Below the pieces are notes generated by a model, which ran no database searches, had not been told where the DNA came from, and saw nothing but the letters and a program-made list of their open reading frames with translations. The position numbers and the translations under genes are program-made. A stretch of 64,000 bases of DNA from Parabacteroides sp. PFB2-10 (GTDB lineage: Bacteria; Bacteroidota; Bacteroidia; Bacteroidales; Tannerellaceae), in assembly GCF_029893085.1 (NCBI RefSeq), contig NZ_JARXWI010000008.1, positions 124,001 to 188,000 on the forward strand, in the 5' to 3' direction. Position 1 is the stretch's first letter; each line of letters opens with the position of its first letter. Shown one piece after another: positions 43,125-51,091 of the stretch.

Positions 43125-44473
43125 TCCGGGATCTGCATATTATATTTCTCCAACCGCCTGTAGAGCGTTTGTCGGCTGATTCCTAAAGCAGTTGCAATCT
43201 TAGAGATATTGCTTCCATAGAGTTCGATGGCCCGCCCGATCATCTTCTTTTCCACTCTTTCGAGCGACTGCACGCTATTCTCTTCCACCTCTTTATTGAC
43301 AGGAAGCTCCACATATTGCGCTTTGAAATCCTGGGCGGTGATAAGCGGCCTAGCGGAGATAAGTATTGTCCGTTCGACCAGATTCTTCAATTCACGTATA
43401 TTACCCGGATAGGGTAGCTTTTTCAGGAATTCAATGGCGTCCGGAGCAACCTCTACATATTTAAGGCCGTTGCGACTGGCCTGCTGCCGGGCAAAATGAT
43501 CTACTAATAAAGGAATATCATCCAGCCGTTCGCGCAGAGCCGGCACCCGGACGGTGATCAGATTTATGCGATAAAACAAATCTTCCCGGAAGGTTCCTTG
43601 CGACACCATTTCCGCCAGGTTGCGGTTTGTTGCGCTGATGATGCGCACATCCACCTGCCGGGGCATGCTTTCTCCCAAGGGCTCAAAGGTCTGATCCTGC
43701 AGTACGCGCAATAGTTTTACCTGCGACACCATATCCAATTCCCCTATTTCATCGAGAAAAATCGTGCCTTTGTCTGCCATCTCGAAGCGCCCCGTACGGT
43801 CGTGATAGGCATCGGTGAAAGCCCCTTTCTTATGCCCGAACATTTCACTTTCAAACAATGATTGGGAAATACCCCCCAGATTCACTTTCACAAAGGGCTT
43901 CTCTTTGCGCTGGCTGTTCTCGTGGATTGCTTCGGCAATCAATTCCTTTCCGGTTCCGCTCTCTCCGGTTATCAGGACGGAGGCATTGGTATGCGCAATG
44001 CGCGACACGGTTTGCAATACCTGTTTCAACAAAGGGGAATGACCGACAATCTTCGGATGACGAAAAAGCGTTTCGCCGGAGAATTCATTTTCTTTCTTCT
44101 CCTCACGACTCAGATCGATGGCCGTACGGATAGTATTCAATAGAGCCAGATTGTTCCAGGGTTTGGTCACAAAGTCGAAAGCACCGGCTCGTATTCCTTT
44201 TACAGCCAGGTCGATCGATCCCCAGGCAGTGATCAGGATCACCGGCGTATCGGGGCAAAACACACGCACACGCGCCAACAACTCCAACCCCTCTTCTCCG
44301 GTGGTTGTCTTGGAGTAATTCATATCCATCAGGATCAGTTCAGGGCAGGTATGCCGCACAAAGTCAATTACCCCCTGCGGAGTTGTCTCTGTCGCCACTT
44401 CATATCCTGCCCGCTTTAAGACCAGCGTAAGCGAAGTCAAAACCGTTTTGTCGTCGTCGCAAATTAGAACCAT
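43121..44473 (-). CDS. Sigma-54 dependent response regulator (NtrC family)
   Basis: A 450-residue enhancer-binding protein. The receiver domain has phospho-Asp at 50 (LILMDM). The AAA+ domain has GESGTGKELIAEAIH (Walker A), the sigma-54 contact loop as GAFTDA rather than GAFTGA, and GTIFLDEIGELD (Walker B). A Fis-type HTH closes the protein (GSNISKIATALGISRQTLYRRLEKY). It should activate a sigma-54 promoter; one lies upstream of the same operon at 48000-48015. The GAFTDA variant occurs in this phylum to my knowledge and need not mean loss of activity. Confidence 0.94.
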   Translation of the reverse strand: MVLICDDDKTVLTSLTLVLKRAGYEVATETTPQGVIDFVRHTCPELILMDMNYSKTTTGEEGLELLARVRVFCPDTPVILITAWGSIDLAVKGIRAGAFDFVTKPWNNLALLNTIRTAIDLSREEKKENEFSGETLFRHPKIVGHSPLLKQVLQTVSRIAHTNASVLITGESGTGKELIAEAIHENSQRKEKPFVKVNLGGISQSLFESEMFGHKKGAFTDAYHDRTGRFEMADKGTIFLDEIGELDMVSQVKLLRVLQDQTFEPLGESMPRQVDVRIISATNRNLAEMVSQGTFREDLFYRINLITVRVPALRERLDDIPLLVDHFARQQASRNGLKYVEVAPDAIEFLKKLPYPGNIRELKNLVERTILISARPLITAQDFKAQYVELPVNKEVEENSVQSLERVEKKMIGRAIELYGSNISKIATALGISRQTLYRRLEKYNMQIPE

Positions 44474-44484
44474 AGACCAAAGTT

Positions 44485-44699
44485 AATTATGAATTATGAA
44501 TTATGAATTATGAGACTGAGAAAATAATTGCTTTTTACCTTTGGCAAGCGATTTTTGATTTATAATTGCTTTACGCTTCGCTAAGCGATCTTCGAATCAT
44601 AATTGCTTTACGCTTCGCTAAGCGATCTTCGATTCATAATTGCTTTACGCTTCGCTAAGCGATCTTCGATTCATAATTCATAATTCATAATTCATAATT
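44485..44699. repeat. Three 37 bp hairpin units between inverted AT repeats
   Basis: Units at 44564-44600, 44601-44637 and 44638-44674 are nearly identical (one base differs); a degraded unit precedes them. Each holds CGCTT-CGCT-AAGCG, a small hairpin. The block is flanked by four AATTATGA repeats (44485-44513) and four complementary TCATAATT repeats (44671-44699), so the whole could fold on itself. It fills the gap between a permease gene and the response regulator gene. Confidence 0.85.
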
Positions 44700-44703
44700 T
44701 TTT

Positions 44704-45972
44704 TTATTCTTCCCTCAGCGCCTCTGCCGGTGGAACGGACACGGCTTGCCGGGCGGGATACCAGACGGCAAACAGGGAAACAACCGCCAGGAAGAGATAG
44801 GTGACAAAGTAATTGATGAAATCCTGTTCGATACCGGCGCCTATATAGTCACGCTGCGATTCAGGCAATCCGATCGCTTCCAGGAAATCGGTCTGCGCAA
44901 TATTCAGGCAGATATTCACCGCCACGAAACTGGCGATAAACAATAATATCAGGGTTTCGCCAAACAACATACGCTTCACATTCTTTTTAGAGGCTCCCAT
45001 GGAAATACGCGTACCGATCTCGCTACGGCGCGATTGCACCCGGTACCAGAACGTACCGATAAGCCCCAGGAAGATATTGATTACCAGAAAGGAGGAAATC
45101 GCATAGATACTGTTCAGATTACCGGTAATGCCACTGTAATTGAGAATCATCTCTTTCCGTTTTTGCAAAGAAATGACCGAACTCAGGAAATAAGGTCCCA
45201 GATCGAGTTGTTCGCGCATCTCTTTGGTGAAGCGTTCGGCAAAATCTTTATCAGCATGAGGTGACACACGTATCACAATCTCATCATTCAGATCTACCTG
45301 GCTAAGCGGATAATAAATACCGGGATCATAATATGAATAGGAACCCTCTTTCGTTGGATTCACCACACCGATTATCGGATATTCTCTCTTTTCATAGTCA
45401 TTATAAAATGCTTTCATCTTCGAGAGTGGCAATTCCATCTTTTTCTTGTCTTCATCGGTGTATTCAAAACAGCCGTTGCGGTTTCCCGATACGATCACAT
45501 TCCAGCTTTCTGCCTTGTCCTCCCAATTAAAAATACGTCCGCTCTCTAATTTCATCTTAAACACATCGAAGAATTCCGATGTAACATAACGTATCCGTGC
45601 ACCTATCCAGATGGAGTCCGGAAGATATTGCATGGAACTCCGGGAGAGAGAGCCCAGATAGGGCGCTGCCGCGTTGGAAAAGGCGATATTCTCTACTCCG
45701 GGGTATTGCTTGACCCGATTGACAAAGGTCTGTATCAGTGCATTATGATCGGTTTCTTCGCCCTCCTGCGGTTCATATTGTGTTTTCCGTGACATCTGTA
45801 TCTGATAGGTATGGTCAATATCGAAGCCTACTGGCTCGCTGTTGCTTCTGACGATATAACTCAGGTAATCGCAACAAAACCAAAGAATACAGAAAACAAC
45901 AATAAACTCCACCAAAATCCACCCGTTGGCTTTACGCTCGTTCCAGATTATTTTACATATATGACGTATCAT
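44704..45972 (-). CDS. ABC transporter permease (MacB/FtsX type), second copy
   Basis: A 422-residue permease with one N-terminal helix (about 19-38), a large periplasmic MacB core domain, and three C-terminal helices (about 290-310, 335-360, 385-405) forming an FtsX domain. It contains SRRSEIGTRISMGASKKNVKRMLFGE, the coupling helix that contacts the ATPase, and ends PARQAVSVPPAEALREE as in MacB permeases. It lies 3 bp after the first permease gene. MacB-type systems couple ATP hydrolysis to periplasmic movement, for efflux or lipoprotein handling; no HlyD or TolC gene is nearby. Confidence 0.9.
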   Translation of the reverse strand: MIRHICKIIWNERKANGWILVEFIVVFCILWFCCDYLSYIVRSNSEPVGFDIDHTYQIQMSRKTQYEPQEGEETDHNALIQTFVNRVKQYPGVENIAFSNAAAPYLGSLSRSSMQYLPDSIWIGARIRYVTSEFFDVFKMKLESGRIFNWEDKAESWNVIVSGNRNGCFEYTDEDKKKMELPLSKMKAFYNDYEKREYPIIGVVNPTKEGSYSYYDPGIYYPLSQVDLNDEIVIRVSPHADKDFAERFTKEMREQLDLGPYFLSSVISLQKRKEMILNYSGITGNLNSIYAISSFLVINIFLGLIGTFWYRVQSRRSEIGTRISMGASKKNVKRMLFGETLILLFIASFVAVNICLNIAQTDFLEAIGLPESQRDYIGAGIEQDFINYFVTYLFLAVVSLFAVWYPARQAVSVPPAEALREE

Positions 45973-45975
45973 AAT

Positions 45976-47232
45976 TTATTTATCATTTTGAGTAAGTGAA
46001 TTGACTATATTCATACGCGAAGCCCGGTAGGCTGGTATTCCGGCCGAAAGAAGATTTAATAAAATACATACCACAACCACCGATAATAAAACAGGCCAGG
46101 AGATCAGCGCATTGAACGGAATAAAGCTATCTTCCGACACGCCGAGCAACCAATGTTTCATCCGATAGATAATTCCGTAGGACAACAACAGTCCGATCAC
46201 TCCGCCTAATAGAGAGGTAATCAGGTTTTCAAAAAGCACCTGGATAAGGATAACATGCCGCTTTGCCCCGAAGGCTTTCCGTACCCCGATCTCTTCCGTT
46301 CGTTTCCGCATGCGGGAAAGGCTCAAACCGGAAAGGTTGATGGCCGGAACCAATAGAAGAATCAGAAAAATAAATAACGATTTCCGCCGCGCTACCCGGA
46401 TGATCTCTATTGCGCGTTCATTTTCGGAGGCCTGTTCCGACAGCCGGTAATCGGCATGTTTTGCCGGACCCCGGAAGGTCAACACCTTGTTTTCATGCTG
46501 AGCGTCATATCTTTTTTCTGCTTCTCGTATCTCCCGATCCAACGCCGGCAAGTCTTCGTTGTTTTTTAATATATACAAAAGTGTGCCCACTCCCCGTTGT
46601 TGATAACCATCTATACTGCTGTAAGGAATCCAGAGATCGGAATTGGCCATATCATATATTTTGGATACATCCTCTACAATCGCGACAACATGGTAGGGCA
46701 CGGAATTCAAAAGCACCTCTTGACCGAGCGCTTTCTCTCCCTTAAACACCTCACGCGCGGTACTTTCCGACAATATCACCTGCTTTACGCCCGACTGCAC
46801 CTCCTCTTCGCCCCAGGGTTTTCCTTCAACAAACCGGAAAGAATAGATTTTCCAATAGTCCGCTCCGGTAGTGCGCATACCTAAATTCAGTGTTTCCGAA
46901 TGTCCCTCCCGGCTTACCGACACACTACTCCAACTCGTAACGGTTGTGTACTCAGGCGTTTGAAGATCAGCCAGGTAATCCCTGTAGCGTTCGTAAGAAA
47001 CTAAACCGGAGCCCCAGCTTCCTTTAACCGTATCACGTTCTACCGCTCTTGTTACATAATAGGTTCGGTATCTGTTGGGTTCCGCCCCCAAACTGATGAT
47101 TTTTATATTATCCGAAACAATAATCGCCATGATCATCATAATTGCCAAGGCTGTGCCTATGACGGCAATGGCACTGATGAACTTGTTTTGTTTCAGCATC
47201 TCTATGGCCTGTTTGTAATAAATCCGTAACAT
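45976..47232 (-). CDS. ABC transporter permease (MacB/FtsX type), first copy
   Basis: A 418-residue permease with the same design: N-terminal helix (about 18-38), periplasmic core, and three C-terminal helices. The coupling segment is LSRMRKRTEEIGVRKAFGAKRHVILIQVLFENL. It ends PAYRASRMNIVNSLTQNDK. Together with the second permease it would form a heterodimer on the ATPase dimer. It follows the ATPase gene after a 68 bp gap filled by an AT-rich inverted repeat. Confidence 0.9.
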   Translation of the reverse strand: MLRIYYKQAIEMLKQNKFISAIAVIGTALAIMMIMAIIVSDNIKIISLGAEPNRYRTYYVTRAVERDTVKGSWGSGLVSYERYRDYLADLQTPEYTTVTSWSSVSVSREGHSETLNLGMRTTGADYWKIYSFRFVEGKPWGEEEVQSGVKQVILSESTAREVFKGEKALGQEVLLNSVPYHVVAIVEDVSKIYDMANSDLWIPYSSIDGYQQRGVGTLLYILKNNEDLPALDREIREAEKRYDAQHENKVLTFRGPAKHADYRLSEQASENERAIEIIRVARRKSLFIFLILLLVPAINLSGLSLSRMRKRTEEIGVRKAFGAKRHVILIQVLFENLITSLLGGVIGLLLSYGIIYRMKHWLLGVSEDSFIPFNALISWPVLLSVVVVCILLNLLSAGIPAYRASRMNIVNSLTQNDK

Positions 47233-47235
47233 AAT

Positions 47236-47297
47236 TGATAATTGTTAATTGATAATTGATATTTTTTCATTCTCCATTGTCCATTGTCAATTATCAA
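47236..47297. repeat. AT-rich inverted repeat inside the ABC operon
   Basis: AATTGATAATTG repeats on the left and CAATTATCAATT on the right are complementary, with short repeats of CCATTGTC between. It resembles other low-complexity intergenic repeats of this phylum and could form a hairpin in the operon mRNA. Confidence 0.65.
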
Positions 47298-47300
47298 TTA

Positions 47301-47969
47301 TTATTCCACTCTGCGTCCATCAAAGAACCGCACAATGCGTTCGGTGGATTCGGCAATATGTTCGTCGTGGGTCACCATCACGATGGTGGTTCCCTCTTGA
47401 TTCAATTTAAACAATAGCTCCATGATCTCCCCCCCCATCCGGCTATCTAAGTTTCCGGTCGGCTCATCGGCCAGAATGATCTTTGGATTGCCGATAATGG
47501 CACGGGCAATGGCCACACGCTGGCTCTGTCCGCCCGAAAGTTGAGAGGGGAAATGGCGCATACGGTGCGAGAGTCCGACCTTTTCCAATACGGCTTTCGC
47601 CTTTTCGCGCCGCTCTCTATCGGAAGATTTCCGGTAGAGAAGGGGCAGTTCCACATTATCTAATACATTCAATGAATTGATCAGATGAAAACTCTGGAAG
47701 ACAAAGCCCAATGTTTCGTTACGAAATTCTGCCATTTCACCATCTTTCATGCCGGTAGTGTCCGTACCGTTGATCAATACACGCCCTTCGGCCGGCACAT
47801 CCAATAGGCCCATCAGATTGAGCAATGTACTCTTTCCACATCCCGAAGGACCCATCACAGAAAGGAACTCCTTCTCTTTCACCTCCAGGTTGACATTCTC
47901 CAAAGCGACCGTTTCGACCTCTTTGGTGCGGTATATTTTCGAAATACCTTCTAATTGTATAATTCCCAT
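47301..47969 (-). CDS. ABC transporter ATP-binding protein (MacB/LolD type)
   Basis: A 222-residue ATPase. Walker A is GPSGCGKST near 42, the signature LSGGQSQRVAIARA near 143, Walker B IILADEPTGNLD near 165 and the switch His VTHDEHIAE near 197. It groups by eye with the LolD/MacB/FtsE branch, which drives non-canonical periplasmic transporters. It is the first gene of an operon continuing with two permeases, an NtrC-type regulator and its kinase. A sigma-54 promoter is predicted 31-46 bases upstream of the start. Confidence 0.93.
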   Translation of the reverse strand: MGIIQLEGISKIYRTKEVETVALENVNLEVKEKEFLSVMGPSGCGKSTLLNLMGLLDVPAEGRVLINGTDTTGMKDGEMAEFRNETLGFVFQSFHLINSLNVLDNVELPLLYRKSSDRERREKAKAVLEKVGLSHRMRHFPSQLSGGQSQRVAIARAIIGNPKIILADEPTGNLDSRMGGEIMELLFKLNQEGTTIVMVTHDEHIAESTERIVRFFDGRRVE

Positions 47970-47999
47970 ATCGTTGTTCGATTTTATTATCCATCAGCA

Positions 48000-48015
48000 A
48001 GCAAGGAGTATGCCA
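48000..48015 (-). promoter_or_regulatory. Sigma-54 promoter for the ABC transporter operon
   Basis: On the minus strand reads TGGCATACTCCTTGCT. The GG and GC elements are 10 bases apart, exactly the -24/-12 spacing, and TGGCA and TTGC match the consensus. It lies 31 bases upstream of the ATPase start, and the operon encodes its own sigma-54 activator. Confidence 0.75.
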
Positions 48016-48060
48016 AAAATGATAAATCACTAAATACAAAACGATTACACAAAACACCAC

Positions 48061-48078
48061 TTGTCCGAATACGGACAA
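48061..48078. promoter_or_regulatory. Likely activator-binding palindrome
   Basis: TTGTCCG-AATA-CGGACAA, a perfect 7+7 bp inverted repeat 46 bases upstream of the -24 element, with a further TGTCC half-site at 48082. Position and symmetry suit binding of the NtrC-type activator encoded in the same operon. Confidence 0.6.
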
Positions 48079-48140
48079 AACTGTCCACTGTATGGCTTTC
48101 AACCAAATGAACTGCCCCCCACAAAAGGATGCTTTTTTAC

Positions 48141-48336
48141 GTTTACCTCAATAATGTAAACAAACGTTAAAACATCCATTTTCATCAAAACCCCCAATTT
48201 ACGATTTGTAATTTCCGATGGAGTTTGCGCGCAAAAAAGAGGGACTTTGGAGACAAACTCCCGGGAGAAACACTTTTTAACGTATGGATTTGTAAGTAAA
48301 ATAGCCTTTTTGCTTACAATCGATATTTTAACATTT
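48141..48336 (-). repeat. Dispersed intergenic element, copy 1 (196 bp)
   Basis: Aligns with 59766-59961 over 196 bp with 17 mismatches and no gaps. Element order, read on the minus strand: hairpin GTAAGCAAAAA..TTTTACTTAC, CCCGGGAG core, a GCGCGC segment, and GTTTAC/GTAAAC arms. TTAAAACATC and GATATTTTAA near the ends are inverted repeats with one mismatch. Apart from this element and the 53 bp repeat at 48356, the stretch 48079-48503 holds no recognised gene. Confidence 0.85.
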
Positions 48337-48355
48337 AAAAAAAAGAGACCTCTCT

Positions 48356-48408
48356 CAAATTCACGCAATTCTCATCGTTTTTTCAGCCGTGAAAAATAAT
48401 TATCACCC
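48356..48408 (-). repeat. 53 bp repeat, copy B
   Basis: Matches the PAP2 promoter repeat at 41723-41775 at 47 of 53 positions. The -7 box position here is TGAATTTG, one base off consensus. It lies next to dispersed-element copy 1. Confidence 0.65.
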
Positions 48409-48503
48409 AAAGTATTCTATCGGCGATGAGCATGGACAGGACTGTCTTACACTTAAAAGGTTTACGCTATTGATCAATGAATGGATATCACTGGGGATGA
48501 AGC

Positions 48504-48548
48504 AAAAAAAACGCGGATGTCATCTGTTTTATTGATGCGACATCCGCG
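48504..48548 (-). terminator. Terminator after the rhamnogalacturonan operon
   Basis: Perfect 10 bp stem (48539-48548 with 48512-48521) followed on the minus strand by eight T's, 33 bases after rhaM. Confidence 0.85.
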
Positions 48549-48580
48549 AAATTCGACAAGATATGATTTTCCTTTTCTAT

Positions 48581-48895
48581 TTATTCCATCCGGAATACCT
48601 CCTGCAAAGGAATGGAGACCGGCGAATTGTCGGGGTTGGTATCCATGATATCGGCCATATAGTCCCACCATTTCTGTACGATGGGATTGGTTCCCATATC
48701 CTGCGAACCGGCTTCACCTTTAACCTTCTGGCAGGCGAAGAGCAGATTGGTCTCTTTGTCCCAAAAAATAGAATAGTCGTATACGCCATTATCGGACAAT
48801 AACTGCTGCAACTCAGGCCATATCTCCGCGTGTCTCTTCTCATACTCAGCCTCGCAGCCCGGTTTCAAATACATTTTGAATGCTTCTCTTCTCAT
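48581..48895 (-). CDS. rhaM: L-rhamnose mutarotase
   Basis: A 104-residue cytosolic enzyme interconverting the alpha and beta forms of L-rhamnose. Family features are MRREAFKMYLKPGCEAEYEKRHAEIWPEL with the catalytic His near 22, the YSIFWDKETNLLFAC strand and the C-terminal QKWWDYMADIMDTNPDNSP. It is the last gene of the rhamnogalacturonan operon (8 bp gap), where it would process rhamnose released by the upstream enzymes. Confidence 0.92.
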   Translation of the reverse strand: MRREAFKMYLKPGCEAEYEKRHAEIWPELQQLLSDNGVYDYSIFWDKETNLLFACQKVKGEAGSQDMGTNPIVQKWWDYMADIMDTNPDNSPVSIPLQEVFRME

Positions 48896-48903
48896 GATTG
48901 TTT

Positions 48904-51081
48904 TTATTTAAGGTGAATATCTGCTTCGGTAAAGGTGCGATTGAAAGACTCCTGGAGGATATACTCTTTCAGATCGCAGTCGTTGAGCTGCATGATGCCT
49001 TCAGCCGCCGCTTTGGCATTGAGCAGGGCACCGTCGAAGCTGGTATGTACACGGTCTTTGAAATAATCGGCTGTCGCCTCTTGCCCTATCGCCTCAAATT
49101 TGAGAGCCACCAGGTCGTTCATATCTATGAATGCGACACCCTCCTGTTCGGCTACCTCACGCGACCATTTTGTGTAGGTCTCGCTACTGCGTATCATTTT
49201 GCCCTCTTTCCAGCTATTGCCCGGCGTGAGCGATAATACGATTACCTTCGCGCCGCGTGCCTTCGCCTGGCGAATATAGATACGCATGTAATGGCCAAAG
49301 GTAAACACCTCTTCCGGTCCGCCATGGCGGGCCATGATAAATGTTTCCGACTCTTCGCCGATCCCTTTCAGCGAAGCGCGGGCGCGTCCGGTATTGAAAG
49401 GGCCGCCATCGTTATGTCCGAATTGGATCAATAAGTAGTCGCCCGGTCGAATGCCACTGAGCACCTTGTTCCATAGCCCTTCGGTGTAGAAGGTACGGCT
49501 GCTGCGTCCGCCCAGGGCGAAGTTTTCGACCGTGATGCGGTTGGTATCGAAAAACCATTCGAAGAAATTGCCCCATCCCCATTGTCCGCCGTCACCTTTA
49601 CCGCTGCCGTTTTTCATGGTAGAATCACCAATGGTAAAGACAACAGGCGTGTTCGCGTTGATACGGCTATTGCCGGCAGGCTGCTCGTTGCGTCCGACGC
49701 TGAAGATCGGTGCCGTCGTGGTCTGCTCGGTGGTATAGAATTGCACCGCGCTATCGTTCATCTTGGGGAACTGTTTCTTCAATAGATTGATCATCTCCGC
49801 ACCGGCCCAGAGCACCGGTCCGTAGCCGTGAGCGGCATATACATTGACCGGACGGTAGTAATAGAATGCCGGATCGAATCCCATGCCCGTGCCTACACAG
49901 GTGCCTTCCACTTCGCCTTTGGAATTGATCTTGGTAGACACCGCATGCCATCCCAGTTGGGCTACCGGACCATAGGCGATCGGGTCGATCCATCCGTTGT
50001 TGATGCCGCGGGCGATGCAATAGACAAAAATAGCGGTAGCCGAGGTTTCTAAGTAAGAATCGTTGCGATCCAATAACTGATGCCAGAATCCTTCGCCGCT
50101 CTGACAGGCAGCAATGCCGCGGATATGCGCCCGGTATTGTTCCAGAACCGCCTGATAGTCGGGGTGGCTCTTGGGAAGCACATCCAATACCTCTGTCAGG
50201 GTCAGGATAGCCCAGCCATTGGCACGCCCCCAGTGGAAAGCGGGATGGTCGGTCGACGACTCTACCCAACCGTGGCGGTACAGCCCCTTTTCGGCAACAA
50301 ACATACGCTGGGAGAATTGTTTTATCTGCCGCACGGCTTCGTTGAAGTATTTCATCTCCCCGGTCAGTTTGCCCATTTGCGCGATGGCCGGAACAGACAT
50401 AAACATATCATCCAGCCAGAGGGTGTTCTTCTGCGGGCGGTTGCGCGCGAAGGTACCGTCGTTCAGGCGGTACTCGTGGTACATGATATAATTGATGTAG
50501 TTGTCGATCACCGGGCGAAGATCCTGCGTGTTGCCTGCCAGTTGCGCCTTGATCATAGCGGCGCACATGGCTCCTGCATCGTCGAGTGCATGAGGTGTAA
50601 GTAACGAACGCATCTGTCCGTCGATCACACCGTAATCATTCATCACCCGCCGGAAATGGGGCGCTGTTTCGGCTAAGAGCGAGAAGCGTTTGTCGACATA
50701 TTCCTGGTAGGCCTTGTTGCCGGTGGCTTCCGCGGCCGCCAGCATGGCAGCGTAGGTAACGCCCCATTCATAACTGGTCAGGCGGTAAAGCCCGCGTTCC
50801 AGGGTGGCGTTGGCATCCATCGTGGCATAGTCGGTGATCTCTTTGCCCGTCTCCTTATGGATAACCCGGGGCGGGGTGGCCGCGTCTAAGTAGTGCAGTA
50901 CGCGATCCATACTGCCTTCTATATCCGAGATGGAGAGCATGCCGTAGGGATTCTGATAAGCCGGTTGTAATAGATGCAACGGCGTGTTCATGTCGTTTAT
51001 GGCCGTCTCTTTTTTCTTTTGTGCCCCGGCGGGCATAAAAAAGAAGAGTAATAACAGGGTCGATAAAAGTCTTGTAAACAT
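48904..51081 (-). CDS. GH105-CE12 fusion: unsaturated rhamnogalacturonyl hydrolase and acetylesterase
   Basis: A 725-residue exported fusion. After a signal peptide (MFTRLLSTLLLLFFFMPAGA) residues about 45-435 form the alpha/alpha barrel of the GH88/GH105 family (WLDDMFMSVPAIAQMGK, GLYRHGWVES, HWGRANGW), which removes 4,5-unsaturated galacturonate from lyase products. Residues about 478-705 form an SGNH esterase of CE12 type with GDST near 485, GGRSSRTF, FGHNDGG and DRVHTS near 675, which removes acetyl groups from rhamnogalacturonan. Joining them puts deacetylation and oligosaccharide trimming in one chain. Third gene of the operon. Confidence 0.92.
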   Translation of the reverse strand: MFTRLLSTLLLLFFFMPAGAQKKKETAINDMNTPLHLLQPAYQNPYGMLSISDIEGSMDRVLHYLDAATPPRVIHKETGKEITDYATMDANATLERGLYRLTSYEWGVTYAAMLAAAEATGNKAYQEYVDKRFSLLAETAPHFRRVMNDYGVIDGQMRSLLTPHALDDAGAMCAAMIKAQLAGNTQDLRPVIDNYINYIMYHEYRLNDGTFARNRPQKNTLWLDDMFMSVPAIAQMGKLTGEMKYFNEAVRQIKQFSQRMFVAEKGLYRHGWVESSTDHPAFHWGRANGWAILTLTEVLDVLPKSHPDYQAVLEQYRAHIRGIAACQSGEGFWHQLLDRNDSYLETSATAIFVYCIARGINNGWIDPIAYGPVAQLGWHAVSTKINSKGEVEGTCVGTGMGFDPAFYYYRPVNVYAAHGYGPVLWAGAEMINLLKKQFPKMNDSAVQFYTTEQTTTAPIFSVGRNEQPAGNSRINANTPVVFTIGDSTMKNGSGKGDGGQWGWGNFFEWFFDTNRITVENFALGGRSSRTFYTEGLWNKVLSGIRPGDYLLIQFGHNDGGPFNTGRARASLKGIGEESETFIMARHGGPEEVFTFGHYMRIYIRQAKARGAKVIVLSLTPGNSWKEGKMIRSSETYTKWSREVAEQEGVAFIDMNDLVALKFEAIGQEATADYFKDRVHTSFDGALLNAKAAAEGIMQLNDCDLKEYILQESFNRTFTEADIHLK

Positions 51082-51091
51082 ATACGTTTAT

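Noticed and set aside
44564-44674. 37 bp direct repeats as a CRISPR array
   Set aside because: Units are directly adjacent with no spacers and no cas genes are present.
48099-48368. Minus-strand open frame similar to one at 59724-60047
   Set aside because: Both lie on the copies of the dispersed element. The proteins look alike only because the DNA does; about ten of the differences change the amino acid, so there is no sign of coding constraint.
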